Assembly: GCA_025094145.1 (NCBI GenBank)
Contig: JALLLS010000005.1
Coordinates: forward strand, 744,001-808,000
Origin: Spinellus fusiger
Lineage: Eukaryota; Mucoromycota; Mucoromycetes; Mucorales; Phycomycetaceae
Direction of reading: 5' to 3'
Length of the DNA: 64,000 bases
Shown here: positions 49,919 through 61,222 of the stretch, one piece after another
Position numbering within the stretch: position 1 is the stretch's first letter
Layout of the letters: every line of letters begins with the position of its first letter
Position numbers and translations under genes: made by a program
The notes under the pieces: generated by a model
What the model was told of the DNA's origin: nothing
The model's database searches: none
Seen by the model: only the letters and a program-made list of their open reading frames with translations

Positions 49919-51036
49919 CTATGTCTGTGTCTGTGTCTGTGCTGGATGGGTGGATATGTCCAATGCAGTTGGGTTGTGTGGATCTGCTACCACTAAAGAT
50001 CCTTCATTTCTTAAGTGGGGATTCTTATTCTCCGTCAGATGTTGAGTGGAGAGCAGTGCTTCCTGACTTCCTGCCTCATTCATCTGTAATAGACCAAAAG
50101 AAGAACCAGGATGTCGTTCATTTTCTCCATCTTCCTCTTCCTCTTCCATATGCACTGTAAACGGACTCGACTCCTCCTCATCCTCATCACGAGAGAGTGA
50201 AATTGCTTTCTTTTCTGATTTGTGCTTTACAATTGTATCTACAATCCAGAACTGTATAATATTCATCACCAGTGGGAATCTATATAACTGCTTTAATCGC
50301 ATCTGATCCACCAGAACAAGAGGGTGAACTTACATTAGCATTACAAATACAACCTGTAGTTTATAATTCCCCAGTGTCCATCGAAGAACCCATCGACCAA
50401 AATCCTCAATCCATGGACAGATACGGAACAATATCACCACCACTGCCTTCATAATAACAAGACTAGCAATATACAGCCCCAGTTGTTTCCCCCATCGCTT
50501 CATTTGCTGCTGAAGAGGAGGACTTCCATACACACCACTCCTGAATCCAGACAGCTTGAAATAAACAGTCAATGAGTCAAATCCCAAGAATAGGAACCAC
50601 AATATAACCACACCAAGGGTTGTATCAACAAGTATATTCAAAAAGTACCTGTTGATACAGTCATTACACAGACACTCCTCTCACGTACTTACCATACACA
50701 GGGATTTGACGTGTCTCCCTCCAGACTAGTGCCAAACAGATAGGCAGCAATCACATTAAGAGAGTGGATAACAATACCACCCACCAGTTGCTTGCTCACA
50801 TCAAATGCCCTGAGCGGTATTTGTTCTTTGTTGAATGAAAAAAAAAGAAGAAGAAAGAGATAGTCTTACCATATACGCACAGGTCGCTGAGGTGTTTCTC
50901 GTTGTCGCTTCAAGATGAGAGTGGAGAAGGCAGCAGCAGCCAGACACAACTGAATGAAGATGGCAAATCCGTCCATAAGTTTACAGCCTGCCTGGACTTC
51001 ATTCTCCCCGGGAACAGGGCCTCTGTCCAATAGCAT
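49919..51036 (-). CDS. STIMATE-family (TMEM110-like) membrane protein
   Basis: Polytopic membrane protein. The human member is an ER protein at ER-plasma membrane junctions; fungal ones are annotated as vacuolar. Exons are about 51036-50870, 50809-50694, 50649-50334 and 50279-49919. Transmembrane segments: FAIFIQLCLAAAAFSTLIL, QLVGGIVIHSLNVIAAYLF, LVDTTLGVVILWFLFLGF, IASLVIMKAVVVILF and IFPLVMNIIQFWIVDTIV. The conserved RIWAFDVSKQ and SGVYGSPP loops fit the family. The tail is cytosolic, acidic and disordered (EDEEESSPF, EEEEEDGENE), ending in a short QT repeat. The start codon at 51036 gives a short N-terminus; an upstream exon is possible. Exon 2 ends may be off by one base. Confidence 0.78.
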
Positions 51037-51065
51037 TCTTATAAGGGCTGTTGCAGTAGGAAGAT

Positions 51066-51096
<31 letters not shown>

Positions 51097-51282
51097 ATAT
51101 ATAAAAATAAAAATAAAAAGGAGGAAGAAGAGAGAAGGGAACACCAGAAAGCAGTGAGGTTGCCTTAGTTATGACGTAGAGTGTAAAGGAGAGTCCACCA
51201 CAGCGGTCTTCTCTTCTCTGTGCGGCCATTGAAAATACAAGGGCAAGACTCTTCTTTGGTGCAACCCAACCCGCAGTCTGTC

Positions 51283-54200
51283 ATGAACAACGACGCTTAT
51301 GAGACTATTGGCCTTGGTGATATCCACAGCTTCAGTCGTAAGAAGCAGGAGAAACTAAAAGAACAGGAGCTCCAAGTGTAAATAATAAACATTCACAAGA
51401 AGAAAAACACAAGAAGAAAAAAGCGTAGAGTACTGACATGACTTAGTGTCTTGCAGGCGTCTCAAGAACTTCTTCCTCTCTTCACAGGACTCTCTATCCA
51501 TATCAATGGCTATACACCGACTCCCAAACATGAACTAAGAAGAATGATTCTAGGACACGGAGGAGATTATCAGCAGTACTGTAGGTGTATGTGCATATAC
51601 TCCTTCAATGACTCGGTGTATCTTGTATAGTAAAGAGAGCAAGTGTGACACATATCATTGCTACTACTTTAGCCAGTGCTAAGATGCATACCCTTAGGTA
51701 TACTATGATTATAGCCACTTTCCCGATAAAATCCATGTTCATATTTTATATTTTATATTTTATATTTTATATTTTATATTTTATATTTTATATTTTATAC
51801 CGCTTTCTTGTGGGTATCTCTAGACACTACAAAGTAGTAACATCAGAGTGGATTACTGACTCCATCAAAGCCCAACGATTGTTACCATGGAAAGACTATA
51901 GTCTTTATACTAAATATACTAGTTGTATCACACCCCAGGATGGAGATTCTATTCCTATCACTGAGTCTATTTCTCCTCACTCATCCTCCATGGAGGTATC
52001 CTTATCAGAGGAAGACCCAGAAGAAGAAAGGGTGTCTATTCAATGCTACGATACAACTTCAAAAATACACCATCCTTCTTCATGGAAAGAGGAAATGAAG
52101 AAAACTATACAAGAATGGCACAAGAAGAAGAATTCCATTTTATTGAGTCCTCATAAAAAAAGAAAAAGAAGAGATACTCTCCATGTCATCATGTAAGGAC
52201 AAGAGAAAGAAAAAGAGAAAAGACACTATAAAGAAAGAATTCAGAAACTCAAAGGGGCTATTATCAAGGCATGTGGAGTTTGATGTCTTCTTTGCTTCTG
52301 TGGGTCTTTTAGATCGTCCTCATTTAAAGAATAGGCCTGTAAGTCACAAGTGAATGAGAAGAAGGGTTTATATATGAACATAGGTGGTGGTGGTGATGGA
52401 TGGAAAAGAAAAAGTAAAGAAATATACCAGTAGTGTTGGTAAGTCTTGTTGTCTTTTCTCTCTCCTATACTTAACTATAGGACAAAAGTCTCTTGTAATT
52501 ACATTGCAAGAAACTATGGAATCCAAAATGATATGAGGTGGGTGTGCTCAAGCACCGGTGTTTTTCATATACTCATCAGTACTCCACCTTTAGTATGGAG
52601 GAGGCTAAGAAGAAGTGCCTTGAACTTCATGTCATACCGTAAGTCAATACATTCTAGTTCAAATATAACATCTAATCCGTATACTTTTCTCTTTTAGTTA
52701 TGAACATGAAAAATACAAATCAGTATCAGAAGCATTTTATAAAGTAAATATTAGTTACTAAGTATACATACATACATACATCTGCTTGACTCTTACTTTT
52801 GTCATAGATTATGTTTTCATTAGCAGATGGAATAGAAGCTGTGAGTATGGATGAAGTGTTTTTGGAAGTGTCCTCTCATATCACACAGCCTGGAACCCAC
52901 CAAGAAGAAGACCTTGCCATCTATATAAGAACCCTAGTGAGAGAAGAGACAAGATGTGATGTTAGTATAGGTATAGGACAGAATAGATTATTAGCAAGGT
53001 AATGTTCCTTTTTCTTTTTAATAGTGCTACTCTTTTATATTTTGTATTTATAACAAGGATGTGCCTCTACATTGCTCCACAGACTAGCGACTCGTATGGC
53101 CAAACCCAATGGACATTACCATTGTCTACCCAACACAATAAAGGAGGTTCTTCATCTAGCACCTGTTGCTGATCTTCCGGGAGTAAGAAAAATAGCCTAG
53201 ATGGTACTGCTCACTGACACTTATTGATAGTTGGACCCTGCAGTGAAAAAGAAACTCGAGACTATTGTAATTAACCTTGAAACTTATAGGATAAACTCAT
53301 GGTAGAGTTGGGTGGTTTATTTTATAGAATGTCCAATGGGTGGATGAATTGGCAGCGATTCCCTTTAACACCTTACAATTGACATTTGGAGAAGCTGCTG
53401 GGAAGGCTCTCTATAATTACTCAAGAGGCATTGATGACTCTCTCCTCTCGAAACATCAAGAACAGCAACCTGTCAGTTCAGAGATCAATCCAAGTTAAAA
53501 TAGTGTCTCCGAGTAACAATAAGTCTAATACTTCATTACTATATCTTATTTTAGTGGGGCATCTGTTTTGAGGATTCTTCTTCTAGATTACCAGGTATAT
53601 ATCTATCCATCTTTAAACTGTATCTAGTGAATTGATCCATGACTAAATATTGACTGTGGTTAATAGAAAGAGCAAATTTCTTTGATTGTGATCCATCTCA
53701 TTATTCAAAAAAACACACTCTCAGCTTGAAAAATAAATTGAAAGCATGTGAAGACAGTACAGCACCAAGTAAAAGTCATGCCATACCACAAGAAAAACCA
53801 GTAATGGTAAGAAAACCACTATAGTACCTAAAGAGAGACCTATACATTCTATACATTATTGATTTCTCTGTAGAATGTAGACAGAGAGGTGTACAGTGAA
53901 TTGCCTTTAAGCGTCCAACAAGAGCTTTCAGATAGACACACCATTGCATTTATCCAAGCAGAAAATACAACCTCTAATGCTATGTCTGCACCTAATAAAG
54001 AAAAGGTAAATAAACAAACGCAATCTCACTCTATTTTTCTCATAAACCAAAGAGCAGCCACCATCATCATCCATCTCAGAAACAGAGACCTATCTGCTCT
54101 CACAATCATGCCCCTCGCTTCCTCCATGGCCACAAATTGATATGGAAGCTCTATTTTCTCTTTCACTCAAAATGCAACAACAAATATTAAGAGAATATCA

Positions 54201-55081
54201 ATCGAATCCAATGTCATCATCATCACACACTGTTCCTATCCAAAAAGTCCCGTTGACATTAGCATACAGCTCTTCTTCTGGAAAACTGTCAAAAAGCAAG
54301 ACAACAGCAAGTTATATTCCCAAGCACGGGGCCACATTGACTCAGATGTTTTCAAAAGATCATACCACCACGGAAGAAACAGCATTGACAGAACATATCT
54401 CACTGGACATGTCTGTAGTAAACGAGCTTCCTGCAGGTAATATAAGCTGCTTAGTAATTTATTATTGGGTTAGTGGCGATGGGGCATTGTGTTATCTCAG
54501 AGAAAGATATCTCTTTTTTTTTCTCTATCCACTGACATGTAACTCGCATGTGTTACAGATTTAAGAGAAGAGATACTTGCGGAGGAAAGAGAGAGAAAGG
54601 CAAAATACCATCGAGTATATCCTGCTATGGAAGAACAGACAGGAGTGAGTGTATGTATATCTGTGGAAGAAGAGAATTCCACTTCAAAGGAAGAAATGCA
54701 TACTGATGTCTTTTTTTTTTTTCTAAACTTGAAAAGACACTTGAAAAGACATTTGAAAACACTGCATTGAATTGGCTATCCGTTCATCTTTCTGTCACAA
54801 CAGATATCCAATCCATTCGAACATTACTAAGACATTGGGTCATGGCTTATCCAAAAGGCCCTGAAATAGAAGATGCAATGGCAGTCAATGATTTTGTCCT
54901 AAAACTTGCTCATTACAAGGACTTTGATAAAGCTCGATTGGTGGTATTGTACCTTGATCACCTGTCCAATGCAACGACCCAAGGGATCGATACTTATACT
55001 TGGTACAAGGAAACAGACTCCTTGCGATGTGTTTTGATAGACTATGTAAAGAAAAGGTATCATTGCCAATTACGCTTCTGA
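51283..55081 (+). CDS. REV1: REV1, Y-family translesion polymerase, unusual little-finger region
   Basis: Deoxycytidyl transferase and scaffold of translesion synthesis. About 20 exons, including 51283-51375, 51457-51580, 51824-52192, 52808-52998, 53083-53182, 53328-53493, 54055-54436, 54559-54644 and 54737-55081. The BRCT domain reads GLSIHINGYTPTPKHELRRM, THIIATTLASAK and SEWITDSIKAQRLLPW. The polymerase core reads HVEFDVFFASVGLLDRPHLK, VSMDEVFLEVSS, VSIGIGQNRLLARLATRMAK and LPG. UBM-like motifs are ELPLSVQQELSD, MEALFSLSLKMQQQILREYQ and ELPADLREEI. A C-terminal helical domain starts RTLLRHWVMAYPKGPEIEDA. Phases agree for every intron except near 53470-53560, where VSSEIN is followed by WGICFED only with a weak donor or a one-base shift. 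About 40 residues of the little finger are missing. Exon 13 is only 12 nt. Confidence 0.85.
51740..51800. repeat. (ATATTTT)n repeat in REV1 intron 3
   Basis: About eight 7-bp units of ATATTTT within the intron at 51698-51823. Confidence 0.85.
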
Positions 55082-55128
55082 ATGGAACATTGTAAAAAGA
55101 GTAGTCTTGTAATAAAGTGTTTATTTTC

Positions 55129-55181
55129 TAATAAAATAAAATAAAATAAAATAAAATAAAATAAAAATAAAAATAAAAATA
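55129..55181. repeat. AATAAA-rich pentamer repeat after REV1
   Basis: Tandem TAAAA units just after the REV1 stop that contain many overlapping AATAAA words. It may act as the polyadenylation region of REV1, and it lies in the convergent gap with the next gene. Confidence 0.6.
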
Positions 55182-55255
55182 TGAATCTATAGGGAGAGAC
55201 ATCTTCATAACCCAAAGAGATCCATGGCAAGATATACATTTATTTTATACTATTT

Positions 55256-57059
55256 TCATAAAGAAGCTACAGAAGGTGGACTAGAAAACCTTGCTGGTGT
55301 CTCGGAAGGATTCTCAAGGTAAACAAGATTCAAAGAATTCTCGGTCACTGCTTTTGCTTTGGGTGAGTCCAACTCACTGTCCTCTGTGGAAGACACCTGG
55401 GGTAGCCGTTGAGGACTCTTTGAATATTTTTCTTTTTCTTGTTCCATCTCTTTGGTCGTCTCGGTATATTCTTGTCGGTAAGTATCAGAGGCGTACAAAG
55501 GATGCTCTGTCATCCGGAAAAAGGAAGGCTCATTGTACAGGGGACTCATAGAGGGTGCCAAGGACGAACGGTGAGTGGGCCCTAAATCATAGCGATGGGA
55601 CTCTGTGGGTAGAGTCATGCCCAAGGGTGGGATAGAGGAAACAGGTGAATTCCCTGTTATGTCTCCATGATGGAGAGAAAATGGATACACGGGTGTTTGA
55701 GATGGATTGAATCCCGAGGGTGCCTTCATGGCATGTGTGTTGGTAGGCATTCCCCACAAGTCTCTTTCTATCCAACTGGAAGGAGTGGGTGTAAGGGAAG
55801 GTGGAGAAAGGTTGGAGAGAAAATTCATAGAAGTGCGTCTTTCATTGGGGTCCTCAAGAGCCTCTTCTCCATAGTCATTGCAAGAGAGAGAGGAGGTAAA
55901 CAGAGAGACACTTGGTAATGCATGGAAGGGGTGTTGGTAGGACTGTTGTGAACTTTCTGATGGTGAATAGTAGATAGCTTGCTGTATTGCCATATCAGAA
56001 TCATTATCAAGATGAGAGGATCGTGGGTGGGATGGGTGGGTGTGTTTGAAAGCATGAGCAGGAGAATATAGAAGCATAGAAGGGGAAGAGTGTGTCATTG
56101 AGGAGACTTTTGGATAAAGGGTGGCGGGTAATCTGGTGCATAAATATTTGTGGACTCGAGTGTCCAAGGCTATAGACAGTTTGTGAAGAAGAGATGCCCC
56201 ATGAAGAAGAGGAGGAGGAAGCACATGAAAAAGAAGAACAAGGAACACTCATGCTAATGTCAATGCCCATGCCAGTATCAGTCGTAGTACCAGTGCCAGT
56301 ACCAGTACCAGTAGCATTACCAATGCCAATGCCAGTGCCAGTGCCAGTGCCTAGCTCCTCTCCATCCGATAATAAACCTCCTTTTTCTTCCCTCATTCTT
56401 GAATGGCGTTGCTGTGCTCGTGTCATAATGGTAGAGAAACCACGATGCACCACAGAAGACTTCTTTGGCTGTCTTTTGGGTTTCTTTCTTTTGCTATCAG
56501 TGACTGTATGTACTGTCTCATTGGAGGATGACTTTCCCTTTGCCAATGGAATCATAGGAGCTGTGGGAGACAGTACGTGCGTAGAAGGAGTTCTTGCTTC
56601 GGTAGTCTCTTGCTTGTCTTCTCTTGAATTGGCTCGGTTGGTTCTACGAGACATTCCTATAGGGGTGGGGACCATACTGAGATGCCGATGGGTGGCAATA
56701 GCAGTAGCAGAAGGCAATGGATTCCCTGGTTTTGTAGGTGGAAATACATCAATAATGCCCTGTTTTTCTAATAGCTCTTTAATGTAGCTAGACAATGCCT
56801 GGCTAGTATCAGCAATGGCCTTGTCAGGATCAACAGAGAGATCCGCTCGCATTAACATTGGTAAATCTGTATTCTTGCTATTACAGTCCACATCATTGGG
56901 TAATATGTCAATCGCCACACCAGGGGCTAGTTCAAAGCGTGTCGCCACACCTTTTTCGTAGATTGCTTGTAAATCACGCGTGGTTTCTTGACTGAGATTG
57001 ATCCAATTTCCATTTCCAATGTAGAGACGGTAACAATAGACATTGCCTTGGAAGTTCAT
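55256..57059 (-). CDS. Uncharacterised protein with possible WWE-like N-terminus
   Basis: First exon starts MNFQGNVYCYRLYIGNGNWI at 57059 and stays open to 56007. A second frame open from about 56200 to the stop at 55256 supplies the C-terminus, so one intron must lie around 56050-56200; its exact ends could not be fixed. The first ~55 residues (LYIGNGNWINLSQETTRDLQ, AIYEKG, FELAPGVAIDILP) recall a WWE domain: W-x-xL, then an IE/IY..G helix, then a beta hairpin. The rest is disordered: a basic SKRKKPKRQPKKSSVVHRGF patch, a Gly-Thr repeat (GTGTGTGIGIG) and a Ser/Pro-rich C-terminus (SPSMLLYSPAH). Function unknown. The WWE proposal is an inference from spacing only. Confidence 0.55.
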
Positions 57060-57125
57060 TGATGAATGTAGAAGAAGAAGAGAAAGAAAAGAATAAGAAG
57101 GTTACTACTTATTTTCAGAATTGAT

Positions 57126-57990
57126 TTATAATGAGGTCTTTTGGAGTGGAGTGTTTGTCCATGTCAGTGATATGTTGTCGTGTCGGAGAAGTGATGCATG
57201 ACAAGGCAAGCAAGTGAGAGACAATTGAACGAACCTATACCACTCTTGACAGTCTAAGAATAATGTGAGATGACAAAGGCATTCTACAAGGTAGCGGGAG
57301 ATCAACTCATACTTAGTAGAAGTCTGGTAGTGCTTGTACATCCCCAAGACAGGCTGGAGAGTGTCTTCACATGTCTGACTCTATCACCCTATAGGAGGTC
57401 CATCCATATTCCTCTAGAGATGCATCAATGGTGTAAATAGGCAATAGAAATATAGTGTAGTGTAGTGTAGTGTAGTGTAGTGTAGTGTAGTGTAGTGTGG
57501 TGTGGTATAGTATAATATTGTATAATATGATATTGTATAATATAATATAATACAATATGATATTGTATTGTATTGTATTGTATTGTATTGTATACTATAC
57601 TATACTATACTATACTATACTATACTATAGTCTGCTGTATCAGTTGCCATGGCAGTAAAGACAACCCTTGACAACATACTCTGTACCTTGTCTGTTTCCA
57701 CGTGACTCATGGTCGTCATGGAGAAGTAGATCCTTTTGCTTTGTCCAAAAAAAGACTCCTTCAAGGTCACACCGACTATCTGTCTTACCCGAAGCACACT
57801 CTTTTGGGTATCGCACCTAAAATCAAGGTCATGGACCAAATAATGCACTGTGGCGCGTGTGTCTGTGATGGCTAGAAGAAAGGTTTTATGCCACGTTGTT
57901 GGTAGTATCAGTGAGAAAAGGACGTCTATTTGCAATGGCAGGCATGTTTTGTTCACTTGCACGGTACTTTACCACGTTGGGCCTTGTCAA
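57126..57990 (-). CDS. Probable gene, product not recognised, model uncertain
   Basis: Coding-like segments on the minus strand. One is 57962-57615, with LRVRQIVGVTLKESFFGQSK and RIYFSMTTMSHVETDKVQSM. The other is 57391-57126, with GMYKHYQTSTKYELISRYLV and LTLFLDCQEWYRFVQLSL. They are separated by a likely intron made almost wholly of pentamer repeats (57455-57630). A second overlapping frame upstream of 57895 also looks coding (KLTRPNVVKYRASEQNMPAI), so the start and first splice sites are unresolved; 57945 is one candidate ATG. I cannot name the family. It may be one small gene, or a degraded one. Confidence 0.35.
57455..57630. repeat. Compound pentamer microsatellites
   Basis: Three adjacent pentamer arrays on the plus strand,: TAGTG (about 57458-57500), TATTG (about 57505-57590) and CTATA (about 57592-57628). 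Confidence 0.9.
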
Positions 57991-58305
57991 TTTAGGCACT
58001 TTACTGGCTAACAAATGAAAAAAGTAACCTATCCACATAGGCAGCCGTTTGAGTGAGTTGCCCTCCCCCGCCTCCTTCCTCCTTTACTAAGGATGGTAGT
58101 CTTTGGCCTGAAAACCCCAGAACGTGCCTTGTGGTAGTTTATATTACCACGTTTATGGTGGGTGACATGATAAGAAGAGTAACAAATGCAATGAATATAA
58201 AAACCCTTGTTCTTTTATAAGTTTCTCTTCTCTTTTGTTCTATTCACCTTCACCTTCTTCCTCTTCTTCCTTATCTTCTTGTCTCTTAGCCATCCTACCC
58301 TCAAA
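57991..58305. promoter_or_regulatory. Rab GDI promoter region
   Basis: Upstream of the GDI start. GAATATAAAAACCC near 58194-58207 is a TATA-box candidate about 110 bp before the start codon. A long CTTCTTCCTCTTCTTCC pyrimidine tract (58240-58290) lies between, as is common before highly expressed fungal genes. Confidence 0.5.
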
Positions 58306-59842
58306 ATGGTATAGATAGACAGTGATACTTATAACTGACACTTATGATAGGATACTCAATACGATGTCATTGTTCTTGGTACTGGTTTGACTGAATGTAT
58401 TCTTTCTGGTATTCTTTCTGCTGAAGGTAAAAACGTCCTTCATATGGACCGCAATGACTATTACGGTGGAGAGTCTGCCTCTCTGAACTTGACTCAGGTA
58501 ATACCCCCTGTCCACACACACACTCCTTCTCCCCACTTTTATCTGTCTGCCAATGCATGGTTCTCATCCACCTATGCCTTGTCCAGCTGTACCGCAAGTA
58601 CCGCCCAGACACACCTGTACCCACTGATCTTGGTCGTGACCGTGACTACAACATTGATCTTATCCCCAAGTTCATGATGGCCAACGGTGAAATTGTCCGT
58701 TTCCTGACTCACACTGATGTCACTCGCTACCTGGAGTTCAAGCAGATTGCTGGCTCCTATGTGTCCAGAGATGGCAAGATTTCCAAAGTACCTGCCACTG
58801 AGATTGAAGCTATCTCTACTTCTCTGTTGGGTGTGGTGGAAAAGCGCCGTTTGCAGAAATTCCTCGAGTTTCTCCAGAACTGGAAGGAAAACGACACCAC
58901 CACCCATGCCTCTTTGGATCTCGACAAGGATACAATGGTACAAGTATATGAGAAGTTTGGATTGGAGGCAAGCACACAAGACTTTATTGGTCATGCTATG
59001 GCTCTTCATTTGGATGATGACTACCTCACACAACCTGCGCGTGAGACCGTGGACAAGATTGTACTCTATGTTGCCTCCATGGCTCGCTATGGAAAGAGCC
59101 CTTACATCTACCCTCTTCATGGCTTGGGTGAACTTCCTCAGTCCTTTGCTCGCCTCAGTGCCATTTACGGAGGTACTTACATGTTGGACCGTGCTGTAGA
59201 TGAAATTCTCTATGAGGATGGTGTAGCCGTGGGTGTGCGTTCAGGTGATGAAACAGCCAAGGCTGCTCAAATCATCTGTGATCCTTCTTACGCCCCCACC
59301 AAGGTTCGTACTACGGGTAAAGTTGTCCGTGCCATTTGCTTCCTCAAGCACCCTGTCCCTGATACCAACAATGCTGATTCTGTTCAAATCGTCATTTCTC
59401 AAAACCAATTGGGCCGCAACCATGATGTGTATGTTGCATGTGTCTCCAGCAACCACAATGTGTGCCCCAAGGACATGTACCTTGCCATTGTCTCTACTGT
59501 AGTCGAAACAGAGGAGCCTGAAAAGGAGATTGAGGCTGGATTGGCCCTTCTTGGTCCCATTCACGACAAGTAAGTGTCTTTTATCTGTTGGGATTCCAAT
59601 TCTATTCTTATACTATTCTACTCTACTCTAGATTTGTGTCTGTTCTCGATGTCCAAGAGCCCATTGAAGAGGGTAAAAATGACGAGGTGTTTGTGTCTCG
59701 CTCTTATGATGCTACCTCCCACTTTGAGACTGTCTGTGATGATGTGAAGAGCATTTACCGTCGCTTGACTGGCTCAGACCTTGTGTTGAAGCAGAGACCT
59801 ACCCAAGAACAGGAGCAACCAGAGTCCACTGCCACTGCCTAG
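58306..59842 (+). CDS. GDI1: Rab GDP-dissociation inhibitor
   Basis: Extracts GDP-bound prenylated Rab/Ypt GTPases from membranes and recycles them. Exons 58306-58308, 58351-58497, 58587-59569 and 59632-59842 give 447 aa, the same length as mammalian GDI. Exon 1 contains only the ATG; without that intron the next codons run into TAG at once. Exon 2 reads [20 protein letters not shown] then [13 protein letters not shown]. The Rab-binding segment shows [40 protein letters not shown] and IYGGTYML are the conserved GDI/REP motifs. The final exon carries [10 protein letters not shown] and a short Gln/Glu-rich tail. Highly conserved and intact. Confidence 0.96.
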
Positions 59843-59860
59843 TGTTGGTGCTCCCGTTTC

Positions 59861-59894
<34 letters not shown>

Positions 59895-60319
59895 ATTCTT
59901 AGCCACCCCAACCTATTCACACCCATCCATTCCACTCACACCTAACTGTTCACTCACTCACTCACTCACTCACACTTACGCATACTTGCTTTTTTCCCCT
60001 AAATGCATTGAATAAAAGAGTGTTTCTATTAAAACACTCCAAATCACAGCCTCATCTATTGAACCCATCTATAGATAGACTCAATACAGTGGAGAGAGAA
60101 GACCTCTACACCCTAGTATGTCAATAGAAGTAGAGAAAGGTGCACTTCGGCTTTTCAACAATTTATCATCTCATATTTCTGAGTTACATTAATTGTGTCT
60201 CCGAAGTGGACTGAGAATCCTGGGGCGTTTGAATGAACACCTCACAAAAAAAAGACAAGGACTGTGACTGTCTTCTTTCTCTACACTTATCAACAACACT
60301 GTCCTTGTGTTTGTGCCCT
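59843..60319. other. Intergenic between GDI and bS18m genes
   Basis: GDI 3' UTR with a CT dinucleotide run (about 59862-59894), a CACT repeat (about 59948-59975) and AATAAA at 60011. The remainder is the promoter of the ribosomal protein gene. No further gene. Confidence 0.55.
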
Positions 60320-61123
60320 ATGTTTGCCCAGGTTCGCACTTTCTCTGTCCTTTCCAGCGTCGTTCGCTCATCCGCCACTCGAAGCACCTTCAATGTCAGT
60401 CCAGTGCTTCCTAAAGAACCACTGAGTGAGGGAGACGACCGCAAGCGCAGTACGTATCTTCTCTGTCTGACGCTACTGACGCTGTGATAGGAATTGAGAA
60501 CAGAACCCTTGAACTGCTGCAAGACTCTGTCAACAGTAAGTTGTCCTCTCTTTTTTAGACCCTACTCAACAGTGTACAAGAGGACAGGTCAAAGCCCATG
60601 GTAGAAACAGTACAGCGCTACCAGAAGATCCATAGAGTGGGTGATATCTACCATCCTGATAGCTTAAACGATACACACTACCAAGAGAAACTTCGTCAAC
60701 GCCGTGGAAAGCAGAATGTGCCTACTGCAGATCCCTTTGATACATTGGGGTTGAATCCTCTTGATGAATACAAGAACTATAGACTCCTGTCTCATTTTGT
60801 GTCTGATATTGGAAAGATTCTTCCACGCACACAGACAGGTAAAGGGCATTGTCTTTTTTATTTATTTATTATTTATTATTTTAATCTTTGCTATGGACTT
60901 TATGTGAGTGTAGGTGTTACTGCAAAGAACCAGCGTAAACTAGCACAGGCCATTAAGCGTGCCAGAGCCATGGGCAAGTTGCTCTTTCTTTCTTTCTCTT
61001 TCTCTTTCTTTAGTTGTTCTAGTTGTGTGTGTGTGTGTTTTTATCACTCATGTCCTCCTCTCTTTAGGCCTCATGTCATGTACTAGCAAATACGTCCCTG
61101 CTACTTCTTATATTAGAAACTAA
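60320..61123 (+). CDS. RSM18: Mitochondrial small ribosomal subunit protein bS18m
   Basis: Nuclear gene for the mitochondrial ribosome. Exons are about 60320-60449, 60491-60528 (or 60535), 60559-60838, 60914-60973 and 61068-61123, giving about 187 aa. The start [20 protein letters not shown] is a basic, acid-free presequence typical of mitochondrial import. The core reads [20 protein letters not shown], then [20 protein letters not shown] and [13 protein letters not shown], the bS18 RNA-binding pattern. The last intron (60974-61067) begins with GC (ATGG-GCAAGT). The exon 2 end is uncertain: the obvious donor at 60536 gives the wrong phase for exon 3, while a weaker GT at 60529 fits. Confidence 0.85.
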
Positions 61124-61222
61124 AGATCAACCTACTCTAGCATTCTCATTCTTTTTTTCTCTTTTTCTTGTGTTCTACTTGCACATGTTTCATTCAACAT
61201 CATGGTACTAAGGAAGAGGGTG

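Noticed and set aside
52438..52490. Apparent frameshift between REV1 exons 6 and 7
   Set aside because: Using the AG at 52487-52488 instead of 52479-52480 restores the phase and gives VVSCNYIARNYG.
59868..59894. CT dinucleotide run after GDI as a possible CRISPR-like or promoter array
   Set aside because: Plain microsatellite in a 3' UTR; no spacers, and this is a eukaryotic genome.
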